Below, in pieces: positions 1-13,682 of a stretch of DNA of 64,000 nucleotides. The DNA is from Sporodiniella umbellata (taxonomy: Eukaryota; Mucoromycota; Mucoromycetes; Mucorales; Rhizopodaceae). The translations under genes were made by a program, and so were the position numbers. The notes beneath the pieces were generated by a model that searched no databases, was not told the origin of the DNA, and saw nothing but the letters and a program-made list of their open reading frames with translations. The DNA is taken from contig JAIXMR010000058.1 in the NCBI GenBank assembly GCA_025677835.1, positions 97,468 through 161,467 of the forward strand. Direction: 5' to 3'. How positions within the stretch are numbered: the stretch's first letter is position 1; each line of letters opens with the position of its first letter.

Positions 1-2551
1 CTTTACTGCTTTCTTTTCAGAGCGACGAGCTAGGGGCATGTTCTTTTCATCAAAAGCTTCCGAGATAGCTGGGAATACTTGACCAGAGTACCCAGTCCAT
101 AATCCGGGAGCATAGATGATATGCTTGAACCACTCGCGCCCTTTGATTCCTTCAGGATCGATAAAGCTTTGCTCAAACTGAGTCAAACGTTGATTCATCT
201 TTTCAACGCGCTTGGCCCATTTAGATGCAAGTTTTCGGTCATCGTCCTGGTTGTAGTGCTTGAGCTTTTCGTTCATCTGTTCCAGGCTGACTTCAAAACT
301 AGAGGCGGCCTTCACGAGGTTGTGAACAGATTTTTTCAAAGTGGGGAATGTGTAAGGTGCGGTGTAGGCATGTAATTTGTGTATGTATTTTTGAAGTTCC
401 TGAGAGTAATCTAAAGGGTGAATCGGTAGAATGAGATCGTCCGCCAAACGTAAGGTCAACAGACCCCAGATCTTGGTCATGGTTACGTGATAGTCAAAGT
501 GAGGATCCCCAAACTTTTCCATAAAGTGGAAACTGGAGCAAAAAAAAAAAAAAAAAGATTAAAAGATGTGAGTCTTGGACGCAGGTCATATGTACCTATC
601 ATAGACGCTGTGGTATACACCATAGTTTCCTTCAAAAGACATATCAATACAAGCGATTCCTGCATGATCCAAAAAGGCAGTAAAGTCAGAACCAGACCCA
701 AGAACACTAATCTCAGGTTTTTCCGAGGGTACACCCACAGCATTTGATTTTTCAAGCCAAGCATCGTAAACAGATTTTCCTGTACGTGGGTCAGAGATTA
801 TGCTGGTAACCTCATACAAGATTCTATTTAGCGAGGGTGTGGCTCCTACAGCAAAGTCGTGACCAGCGACGGCAGCGTCACAGTTAATGTAAACCGCCGC
901 CTCGTCTTTTAACCATTTGAGATTATCCTCCACCCATTCTGTTGAGCCAACAAGGCCGTATTCTTCTGCATCCCATGAAGCCAAGATGATAGTACGTCTG
1001 GGCCTCCATCCAGTTTGTAGCATTTGGCCCAAGACCCTAGCAACCTCAAGCTGAATACCGTCAATACAAGTTTTAAAGAATATGTCTACACGACTTCTCT
1101 CTCTTTTTTTTTTTTTTTCCTGCTTACCAAGGTAGCTGACCCAGAAGAGGGATCTACTGCACCGTTTACCCAAGCGTCACGATGGTTACCAATAATGATG
1201 GATCTGTGAGGTTCGGTAGCACCCTCAATGCGTCCAAGGACGTTCCAGATCGGTGTGACGTTATAAGTGACAATGTTTTCTAGTTCAACTATGCCTTCAC
1301 TTGGCCCACTGTAGTATTGAACCTCTTCAAGTCCACCTGCCCAATCAAACTCGCCTACGACGCCATGGCCTTCTGTTGCTTTCAAAAGGGGGAGCGCATC
1401 TTCCCAGGAGAGGGGTAGAGATGGAATACCGGGCATAGTCACTATTTGGTCAGTAGGAATACGTGTGGCGTTTTCTGTGGCAGGGTAGCCAGGCGTCAAA
1501 GGGTCACCCGCACCCAACGAAATATAAGATACGGATCCCCGTTGAGCAGAGCTAGGCGATCTCCAAGGCCCGTTGGGATAAGATTCTGCTGGGAGATCTT
1601 CGTTTTCTTTATCGATAGGCCCGTCATCTAACGGATCTGAATAAATCAAAACACCCACACATCCATATTTTTCGGCTGCTCTAATTTTCAATCCGCGTAC
1701 ATTGAATCCGTAGCGTACTAAGGCAATACTACCATTGACCTCTACACCTTGATCGACCAGGAACTGAAAATCCTCAAGTCGTCCATAGTTAGCATAAATC
1801 ACCTTGCCTTGGGCAGTTCCATTTTTGGAGTATCCTTTTAACAAAAAAAAATAGGGGAGGAGATTAGGATGTTTACCAAAGAAAAAAAGGTTTACCATGA
1901 AAGAGAGGAACGCGATTGGGGTCTTGAGTTGTAGGATCTTCGTCAATAGCGTCTTCCATCAATTTAGCCTTATAACGAAACTCCTCAGGGCCAGACACAA
2001 GTTCCAGTCGGTGAGATACAGGATAGTTTAACAAAGGATAGTAGGTATTGATTTCTGCATTGGGGATACCAAACTCGTTAAATTTTTCACGCGTCCATTC
2101 AGCTTGACGCCGATCTGACAGAGTGCCTGCTACATGCGCTTCTGAGGTATAGTTCTTTAGGTAGCTTCTGAGTCGACGAGAAGAAGGGAGGTCAAGCATC
2201 ATCCTTTCTGCATCTGATAATTTTCTGGAAGGAAGGCCTAAACAAAGCAAAGTGAGACAAGACGCTCGTGTCAACACTGCGTTTACCATCGTCATCGCCA
2301 TATCCCAATATCAAAGTTAGAGCTATAGTAATCAATGTAAAGCCTCCGACAATAAACAAAATAGTAGTGATTGTTTTTAGAGGACTCGCCTTAGGAGGCT
2401 CTAAGGTCATGGTACGTCTGTTGATAAGAGGCGTAGTTTCTGATGACCCGGTATTGTCAGAAAACCATTGTTTTATCTTTTTTATTAAACTGGTACTAGG
2501 TGGGTTCTCCACCTCCTGATCAGGTGTGAATGAACGCTGTTCTGTTGACAT
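1..2551 (-). CDS. Glutamate carboxypeptidase II-like M28 peptidase, 3' end cut by window edge
   Basis: Type II membrane zinc exopeptidase of the M28B family (GCPII/NAALADase, transferrin-receptor fold). Five exons: 2551-2287, 2237-1896, 1834-1128, 1050-596, 532-1. A cytosolic N-terminus is followed by one hydrophobic segment at about residues 57-82, then a PA domain (KVIYANYGRLEDFQ region) and the peptidase domain. Zinc and catalytic motifs are intact: GNHRDAWVNGAVDPSSG (His and first Asp), SWDAEEYG (catalytic Glu pair), NCDAAV (Asp) and YHSVYD (His). The last exon reads into the helical C-terminal dimerisation domain (DYHVTMTKIWG) and runs off the window before a stop. Introns are 49, 61, 77 and 63 nt; two contain T-runs. 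Likely vacuolar or cell-surface; the substrate cannot be told from sequence. Start at 2551 is the first ATG before the membrane segment. Confidence 0.93.
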
Positions 2552-5351
2552 TTCAAGTAGACAGAAAGAAAAGAGCTATTTAAAAAATGCGCTTCGGGGA
2601 AAATAAAGAGAAACTGCTCATTTAAAAACTCCGGATTGAAATGATTGCTGGTGATACCCAAGAACAAAGCAAGAAGGTGAATCTTGGCGCCTTGGCTTTT
2701 GATAGTAGAGCAACCAAAAAGACGCATTGATATACAAAAACACAAACAAGCTCAGATTATTTCAACAGAGCTTCAAAATAGTACTTGTTGTAATCGAATT
2801 GGCTTGGAATAAAACAATAGCATACACCAAGCTAATGTTTTCATTTTTTTTTTTTTTTTTTTGTAATAGCATAAAACTGAGTTTAGAAGAATGGTTGTGT
2901 TTATCTTTGTAGTACGAAGGGTACAGCCAAGTGATCGCGCAGATGTCATCGTAATGACACTACACTCTTAGGTGCCATCAACAGTATTCCTACTTTTCTT
3001 TTTGGAAGGTTGTCCTCTGTTGTCTATTCTATTTGTTGCAAATCTTTTTGGCTACTTTGTTCTGGAACCTTTCTTGTTCAAAGCTCAAAAAAAAAAAAAA
3101 GGCACAACAATATGGCCATACATAAAGAGCATCTTGAGCTTCCCTCAGGTAGACTATAAAGATAGAGGGTGACCATTATAAAATAAGAGTAACACATATC
3201 TGTTAGGAGACAGCTGTTCGCACTATGATGTCAATGTATTCTGGAAACCAAATACAGGATTCCAAAAGTAAACCCTTACCCTTTGCATGATATTTTTTGT
3301 GAAGTCTTTTCAAAACAACCCTTACACAATTTCTGACAAAAAAGTAACAAACAAATCTTATAAGTACCCACCTTCTGTCCTAAAAGAGGTGGCACAGGCT
3401 GATTGTGAGTTCTGTTTCTGAAATTTAGTAAAGTGAACAAATAAAGAGTAAGATGCACATAATTGCTTGTGTAAAGACGATCCAGTTTACGATCAGTTCC
3501 GAGCTGCTAGCATTGAGTAAGAACTGATCCAGACGGATATGGGCATTTCTTTCGATAGGCTTCAAGTATCTCAAAGAACGATTCTGATTCATTGCGTTTA
3601 TCAGATATATCCTCAACTAGCCATTGCAGACCAAAGCTTATTTCAACATAATGGCCATTGTTAACTATTTAGCCGTCTTTCTCAATAAACAGCTCTAACA
3701 GACAATTTTTATGTGCACTCTTCTTTTTTTGTCGAAAACAAAGTTGCTATTTTGGTTTATTATTTGATTGTATTTGGCATCCTGTCTTTTTAACTTAAAT
3801 GTGGGTACATTCTCCCAGATCTTAACACCCAATGTAGCCTTATTTGATGTAAATTAACTACAGTAACCCGTAAGGTTGTTGATCAAGATCGTCATTTATT
3901 TAAGCAATATCTGGCAATCCACGAAAAACTCATAGCTACTGCTTGTATTAAAAAAAAAAGGAGTGTTGTATGGTGACTAGCCCATTCTAAATGGCAATAG
4001 AAAGAAACGATACACTGTTATACCCCTTTGGTACAATTCAAAATGTGTTTTCTTTGTCTACATGTTTCGTATAAAACATACTGTACTTGGAGCCGTTTCT
4101 GGAAATATGAAAGGGCAGTGTAGAATAATTCGAATCCCTTGTTCTCAGTCTAGCAGCTTTGGCTTTTTTTTTTTTTTTTTTTTTTTTGCATATGTTACAA
4201 AAGCGCTGATCTTTTTGTTGAAACCTTAAGATGTATCGTACGATTTTTCTTTTCTTTTCAGCCGAAACCCAGCTTCCCTACGCAAATACTATAGTCCGGT
4301 ATATGGTAGCTAGCAATTTGTAGGGCCTCCATGTTTACTTTCTATTCAACAAAATAGATTAAAAGACATGTTTTTTTCTTGGAGGAAAAAAGAAATGCCT
4401 GGCTTGACTAGTATAGAACGTTGAAGTTGATTGACAAGGCTTGGTAAAGTAGAATAGGGAACAAGGCACATACTTTACCCATTAGCTTTGTTTAGGCACT
4501 TGAGGAATTTGCATATTGCAGCGTTTATCCTACATCTTACAATCGTAATAGAACTATAATTTTGCTGTATAGCCTACCTTTAAGCCGGTTATTTTTGACT
4601 CTATGATTTAATCATAGTAGTGTAAAGCATAACCCAAATGATGTTTGTCTGCTACTCAAAGACCGAGCTGCCCTTTTTTTTTTTTTTTTTTTGTTATCAT
4701 ATCCGTTTGGCGTTGCGACAGAGTAGGGCTCTTCTCCTGCCCCCTAAAAAGGCCAATTTGATTCGTTTTTTTAATCTACAGTAATATACAAGCTTATTGA
4801 ACGTCAAATCAATATTTCAAAGTCTAGCTAATCTATTTTTGTTTGTTAGTTCCTTTATTCCTAGCCTTCTACTTTTTGGAATTTAAAGTTATAAGCGCTT
4901 CCTAAATTAGCTCATTTACAATGTTGACGTTATGAAAGACTGTTTCTCGGACAAAAGCGCCACTCAATAGCCTTTTCTTTTTTTTTTAAAAGAGATTTAC
5001 AACTCAATGAAATAAAAACCAAAAATGAGAAGCGTTGGCTAAATGAGCAATACAAAGTTGATCGTAGCAGCCTAGAGTCATTGCTCAACAGAACGAGTAC
5101 ACCCCAACCTTTCTTTAGAAAAACAAAAACCAGTAGTATGTTATACAGATTTAGTATGGACCGCATTCAAGTTTCAAACAAAACATGTTTGGAAGCTTGT
5201 GCGAATCTTCTCCTTTTTTTTTTTTTAGAAACACTGTTTATATCGAGACTTCTCCTCGATGCCCAAACAGGAAATACTGTAACAACCAAAAAGAAACTAA
5301 AAAAAAAGGAGAAAAGGAGATGTTGGCCTCTTCTCTCTTCTTTTACATTCA
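2552..5351. other. Gene-poor spacer, 2.8 kb
   Basis: AT-rich sequence between the start of the peptidase gene and the start of the orphan gene. It holds long A/T runs (for example near 2845, 3089, 4165 and 4675). Short open stretches exist on both strands (a minus-strand one at 3425-3616 is the longest outside repeats), but none has a convincing start, splice context or recognisable motif. I see no RNA gene. Confidence 0.6.
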
Positions 5352-6618
5352 ATGACTACTCTGTTAAAAACAACTACAACTTTTGTAAGGTTTTTTCCCT
5401 TTTTTTTTTTCTGGAAAAAGGCGGATCCAAAACTAACTAATGTCAGTCTCAAGATGGCGATACCACGAGTCATTCTATTAAAAACAGTACTCTTTCAGCT
5501 GAAATGATTCACCTACTTCAGGCTGCTAAGCATATGTCTTTGAACGTCTTGAGTTTGATGTTAAAGGACATGGTTGAAAAAGCAGACATAGCACAAAGCC
5601 AGTCTTTAGATTTAATGGACTCGATCACTCAAAATACAAGTCTGCTTTTGAATTCCAGCAGTATAGAAAACTGTGATGTCCCGACTGATATCAAGGGCGT
5701 ACATACGATGTTGGAGTCCCATGTCAGTTCGGACAAGACTTACACTTTGTGTTGTGCTCTCGCCGCTCTTTTAAACAACATTTACCAGTTGCTTGAGAGT
5801 AACGAAAGAGACGAAGGCGTTTTTGAGAGTAAGGAGAATAGTGTGTTACAACTTCAAGAACAGTTGTATTTGATCCAAGAATTGAAATCCAGCACAAGCT
5901 ACACAACTAACGTACTTATTTGGGAAGACGTGGATCGGCTCATTGAACTTATTTGCCAACTGATTCAAGAAGAAGCTCCAACAGACTTTGATGAGTCTGT
6001 TTACAGCGATATGCATGCCTCCAGCTTGATCAATTCCAACAGAAATGAAGTGGATTGTCTTATCATGACCATCCAGCAACTTGTTACAGTTATGCCACCA
6101 TTGAACAATCAGCGAGCTAACATGCCTTCCTTAAAATCAAACCATGAAAAATTGTTAGACACGGTGGAGAGATTGCAGTCTAGAAGAATGGACAATCAAC
6201 GTGTCCACATAAAGCAAGGCAAGGATATGTTACAATACTTGATACAACAAATCCAAACATTGGCCTCGAGAAGCTTTGACAATCAGAGAGTCCTTATGAA
6301 ACCAATGCAAAACGATATACAATACATCGTTGAGCGTATGCAAAGGCGTAGATATAGCGATCAGGTAAGAGGCCGTGTGGCGTAATTTGTCTGACTTTAT
6401 TTTAGGATGCTACATCTTACGAAGAGAGACTGATACAAGATCTTACTCATACCACCGACTTGCTGGTCAAGTCACTCCACCGCCCCGAGTATAACCGTCA
6501 AAGATCTGAGCTAAAAGAGTCTCAAATTCCTATTGATCAAGACCTAGAGCAACTTTTTTTATTCATTCACAAATCTAAAAAACAGCTAAACAACCAAAGG
6601 GCAAGCTTTATTTTGTAA
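5352..6618 (+). CDS. Orphan helical protein, 387 aa
   Basis: Not recognised. Three exons: 5352-5384, 5447-6364, 6406-6618; introns of 62 and 41 nt, both phase 0. The first intron has a textbook branch/acceptor (ctaac followed by gtcag). I chose ATG 5352 because the open frame of exon 2 has no upstream ATG and splices in phase to MTTLLKTTTTF. The protein is almost entirely helical and polar, with no signal peptide or membrane segment. It has two or three loosely repeated blocks near the C-terminus built around MDNQRVHIKQ / FDNQRVLMKP / LNNQRAN, each spaced about 30-35 residues, which suggests internal duplication of a helical unit. It lies tail-to-tail with the kinase gene (153 bp between stops). 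Function unknown. Confidence 0.75.
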
Positions 6619-6771
6619 AGAATTACCGCGCCATCTTTTTTGCGTGCAAAAGGAGAGGGCAATAAAAAAGTCGTTTTTTTTTTTTGAAAAAAAAAAAAAA
6701 AAAAAATGCTGCGCAAGTAACAAAGAAAGGGGGGGGATTAAGGAGAAGAGGGTAGGACCCATACAGTAATT

Positions 6772-9291
<2,520 letters not shown>

Positions 9292-10038
9292 GGTATAGTA
9301 AACTAAGATTATTCAAAAGAAAAAAAAGAAAAGAAAAAAAAGTATAGATATATAAAGAAAAGAGATCCCCCTTTTTTTTCGTTAGAACTTGCTTGTCTGT
9401 ATGTTTTAAACTTTGATTGCGTGTAGGAGTGTATGCCCTCTTATGAATTAGTATCTATTTCTGGGTATATCTATGGACAAAGCAAAGGAATGTTTCGGGA
9501 AGTAAAATATGTGCTTGTGTGTAGGTATTAGCTGAGGATAATTCAGTAAATAGATTGAACGCCATGGTCTTGGACTAACAATTACTATACTTATGAAAAA
9601 TTGGCAGCTCAAATGTTATTAAAATAGGCTGTATAGCAAAGCAGCAACTCCTATTTTGGTTGTCTTTATACTTATTTAAGAAGCTTTTAAATTATAAATG
9701 GCTGTTTCAGACCGTTTTTCTAAAATATTTTATATACCCTATTTTGGTGTTGTTTTTATTGTTTGTTGTTCCGTTGCATTTAAAGTTTATAAAACATCTA
9801 CTGGGAGGTAAGTTAGTGAAATAGGCCTTAGCCAACGGCTAGCTCATTATACATGGTCAGTTAGAATATTGCATAACGAGCCAATACTTTTTCTTTTATT
9901 TGGTCAAAACATTGTGAGCTTTACGACATCGCTTTTAAAAAGTGTAATGACTCGGTTTTTTTTTACGACATTATTTTAATAAAAAGCGTATATTTACACA
10001 TTCCTGTACACCTGTTCGCGCACACCTTTCTAACTCAA
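9292..10038. promoter_or_regulatory. Divergent promoter region, kinase / TLDc gene
   Basis: 747 bp between two head-to-head start codons. AT-rich, with poly-A/T stretches at about 9310-9345 and 9957-9965. No gene is visible. It must carry both promoters; I do not recognise a defined element. Confidence 0.5.
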
Positions 10039-11574
10039 ATGGGTCAAACGCAAGCTAAACCTCACACGGAAAAATTCAATCCTAAGAAGCACTTGACAAA
10101 AGTCGAACTTGTTTCAATAAAAACGGTTTTTAGGCAGTTAAAAACCGACTTTCCTGACAGCTTTCAATGCATTCAGCAAAAGCAATTTCTGGTATATATA
10201 CACAATTCATTACTTGCATAAACTAAGTCTCTAAAAAAAAAGAGTCGGCTAGGATTGCCAAAAAGCATGGAGGAAAGTGGCAATTTACTGTTCAAATCCT
10301 TTTCTTATTTAGGCTCCTATCCTTCTTGTCGTTCAGAAGGGCCAGTCCCTCTCTCATTTGAAGCTTTTTTGACAGCTTTTGTTGTTCTCACCGGACGTTT
10401 AGATCGACCGAATGACCTACTGTCGGAATCACTTTTTCTTAAATCTCTTTCTATATTACCAGAGCCTAAAAAAGAAGAACCTACTGTGGTTGAAGAGGAA
10501 GAGGAACGCTATCAACAAGGAACTGTTCTTTCGCTAGAGTCACTTGGAATTGATTTCAATGATCTTGACAGCAATCCTCCAACGGTTGTAGATGATGGGC
10601 CTGAAATTTTAGCCAAAGACCTAATTCAATTGATTGTTCTCAACCTGTGGTTGTGCGGAAATGAAGACTTGTCACAAAACCTAATGATAGCGGAAAGTTT
10701 AACGGATGATTTAGAAAAAAGCAAGGATGGAACTTGTATTCCATATCATGTATTTTCAGAATGGAGAACAAGCTTCTGTCCCCAGTTTGTCAAGCCGATA
10801 CAGAAGTTTTTGGTACATACCTTGTCTTATGTGCAGGCGCAGGAAAACTCTCTGCTGATTGATATGCCGCCTGTATATGATCAATCGAATCTTTTGTCTT
10901 TGAAGAATCGTATTTTGCTTTGTTGGGCTCTGCCACAATTGAAGGGCAATGCCTGGGAAAGACTTTACTCGGCCGAACAAGACGGTTTTTCGATGAACAG
11001 ATTTGAAAGTCATGTGTTTAAATATCCTGGTCCAACACTGATGCTTATCAGCGTGGACGCCTCTCTACCCAACAAAGAAACACGACCGATGTTAATTGGC
11101 GCATATGTACCACAGACATGGAAAAACTCAACTCAGTTTTGGGGCACACAGGACTGCGTGCTATTCGAACTTGAGCCAAGCTTCAATGTTTATCGGGCCA
11201 CAGGCCGAAATAATCGTTACATTCACTATCATCATGATACAGGCATCGGTTTTGGGGCAAGAGAGGAACAAAAATCTGGCTTTATTATATCACTAGCAAA
11301 TACATTACAAGAAGGAGTATATGAAAATGAAACTTATCCAAGGTGTCCCACATTTAAAAGCAACCGGAATAGAGACTTCAAATATGCATTTGAAACAGTT
11401 CACATCGAAGTTTTTGCACTGGGTACTGAAAAAGATAGAAGAAAACAAGAAAAAGAATGGATGTTTGAAAGAAATGAGGCAGAGAAGAGATCGGGTTTGA
11501 GAATTGGAAATTCAGAAGTAGACAAAGAGGTTCTGAAGATGGCAGGTATCATTGAAGAAAGACAGGAGAGGTGA
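10039..11574 (+). CDS. TLDc-domain protein (MEAK7/EAK-7-like), 494 aa, predicted N-myristoylated
   Basis: Two exons, 10039-10191 and 10243-11574, with a 51-nt phase-0 intron whose acceptor follows a short A-run. The N-terminus MGQTQAK fits an N-myristoylation signal, as in MEAK7/KIAA1609 proteins. A helical EF-hand-like region around residues 10-150 (SRLGLPKSMEESGNLLFKS; SFEAFLTAFVVLTGRLD) precedes the TLDc domain at about residues 265-425. That domain shows the usual LLSLKNRILLCWALP entry, a WERLYSAEQDG segment, IGAYVPQTWK and a FWGTQDCVLFELEP strand. TLDc proteins protect against oxidative stress or bind the V-ATPase; MEAK7 acts in TOR signalling at lysosomes. The exact role here is inference. 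A charged tail rich in E/R ends the protein. The stop is 3 bp from the stop of the opposing gene. Confidence 0.85.
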
Positions 11575-11577
11575 TTG

Positions 11578-13425
11578 TTATTGGTCGGTTTCTATCTGCA
11601 ATTGCTGTAGTTGTTCTTGTAATAAAGTGTTTTGCGATGGTGCTTGCTGAGATGACAGCAGCGGTCCAAGATTCCACTCTTTGTCACAAGACAAGGGAGA
11701 ATTTAGGCAGATGGGCGTAGATAGAGAGGGAGTTGAGCTCGCAGATGGAGCTAGTGTAGTTCTAGGCCTTAAGCTAAAGTAGTCCTGTTGAGGTTGCTCA
11801 TAGGGTGAGCAAGGTGTCATACCAAAAGTCAAGTGCTTTTGGAGCTCGTTCAACTGATGCTCGATCCTTGCATCTGCAGGTTGGATAGAGCTGATCATTA
11901 ATCGGATATTTTCCACGCAATCATAGGTGTTCGCGAGCATATGAACCTGTAGACAAAGCAGAAGTGCAAAAACAGCCATGCGCCTACTTTGTATGGCACT
12001 CGTAAATAAAGGATGGACTATCCATTTTTGAACCATTCGTTGCAAGTGATATGATATTTCTACTGCATCTTGGTGGTGGTGCCATTTCTTGTCGTAGTTG
12101 TGCAGTAGTAGCAAAAGATAGAGAATGTCATAAAGAACAGCATTATATAGAATGAGAACATCCGTTGTTTCTTGTTGTGATACTAAACTACGTTGTGTCA
12201 CTGCGTTTAATGTATCGTACCAGTGTTGTCGGATACTTTTGAATTGGTTGATACAAATCAAGTTGGAATATGATTCTGTAGACAGACTTTGGGTTGTATG
12301 ATAGTGAAGAACCGAAAGGTTAACAACTTGCGAGAAACGGTTCATATAACCAAGCCCGTCTTGTTCCTGTAGCTCTTCGTTTAAAGGCTGTGGTAGATCT
12401 ACAGGAATATTAATTTCTGCACAAAGACTGTTGCACGCTTGTTCACTAAGGTTGGATAGAGCTACAGAAGTAAAAAGTATCCAGTGGGCCCGGCGTATCA
12501 TTTCTTGATGTTGTTGAGGTATTGATGTGTGGTTGGGTATCTGATTTAGTAAATTATGTGCTATCTCTAAAAAGTAAGGGGATATGCTGTCATATTTATA
12601 TAATAGCAGCAATGTTTGGACCGTATCTAACCGAATAGGCAACATGGATATATCGAACGTAGGCAGTTCAATTCCCAGCTCTTTTTTCGCTAACTGATAT
12701 AGTGTGCTGGATATATTTTTGTGGTGAAACACAGAGGCTAAGGTCATAATAGCATATCGTAGTGGTTTATACAGCAAGTTTCTATTCCTAGAATGCACAT
12801 TGATAATAGATTGCTTATACAGTAGTGGATATACTGGGTGGATTGATTCAAAGTAGATAGCAAACAGCTCTATTTCTAAATTGATAGATGGCTCTGCGAA
12901 AAGTAAAGGAGAACAATGCGCTACGCGGTGAGTGACTGGCTCTGTTACTTCATATCCTGCTTGTCCATTTTTAATTGTCAAGAGCGAATATTTTAGTTGA
13001 AACTCTTTGTAATTCATGGGCACGCATATTGTGGGAGTCAATAAAACCGCTTCCTCGGTTTGAGGAGTGCCTTTCACTGTAGTGACAGGAGAAAATATGC
13101 AAATCATCTGATGTTTTTTACAGTTTGAACAAGTGCCTGAGCCTGGTATCCCAATATCGCATCTAGCAGAGAAAAAAAAAAAAGGGAAGAAAAAAAAAGA
13201 GAAAAGAAAGCAAAAATAAAAAGGGTAAATAGAAGAAACTTTAGTTTTCTTTCCTTTTTCTTTTTTTTTCTTTTTTCTTTTTGCTTAAAAGTGTATATTT
13301 TACTTTGATTTACGTCGTCTACAAAAATCGCAAGCACGGGACACTTTAAGTTTTTTATATCGACTTGGATCATTCATATCAACAAAATGGAACTGTACTG
13401 CTTTCTTTTTTGATGGTAGACTCAT
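11578..13425 (-). CDS. Zn2Cys6 fungal transcription factor, 568 aa
   Basis: Two exons, 13425-13304 and 13162-11578, joined across a 141-nt intron rich in C/T. The splice falls inside the zinc cluster and restores it: CDFCRRRKSKC then, nine residues on, CSNCKKHQMIC. That is C-x2-C-x6-C ... C-x2-C-x6-C, the fungal binuclear zinc cluster. The start is MSLPSKKKAVQ. The rest is a fungal_trans middle homology region (FAIYFESIHPVYPLLYKQS, about residues 140-400), helical throughout, then a Q/S/P-rich C-terminus. Nuclear DNA-binding regulator; its target genes cannot be inferred from the neighbours. The gene overlaps the TLDc gene's 3' UTR because the stops are only 3 bp apart. Confidence 0.92.
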
Positions 13426-13682
13426 TGAAACAAAATTTTAAAATTAAAAAGAAAAAGTAACAGAATAGGATAAAGTCGAGATCTTTTTTTTTTTTTTTTT
13501 TTTTTTTTAAATGGCCGCTGAAATAAAATTTTGGGATTTTTTTCTTTCTGAGAGAATGCAGGGCTATGACAAGTGAAGTATTTAAAATTTTACCAAGTAA
13601 AACATTTTAAATGCTTAAATAAAAAGAAACTTCGTACTTGATTGTTGTATATACACGCTCTTTGCTTTGACATATTTTCTGT
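13426..13682. promoter_or_regulatory. Divergent promoter region, Zn2Cys6 factor / chitinase
   Basis: 257 bp shared upstream region with a T-run of about 27 at 13483-13509. A TATA-like gtatataca lies about 35 bp before the chitinase ATG. No other element recognised. Confidence 0.4.

Noticed and set aside
4110..4145. ttcgaatccc resembling a tRNA B-box
   Set aside because: No pairing T-stem, no A-box at the right distance and no acceptor stem.
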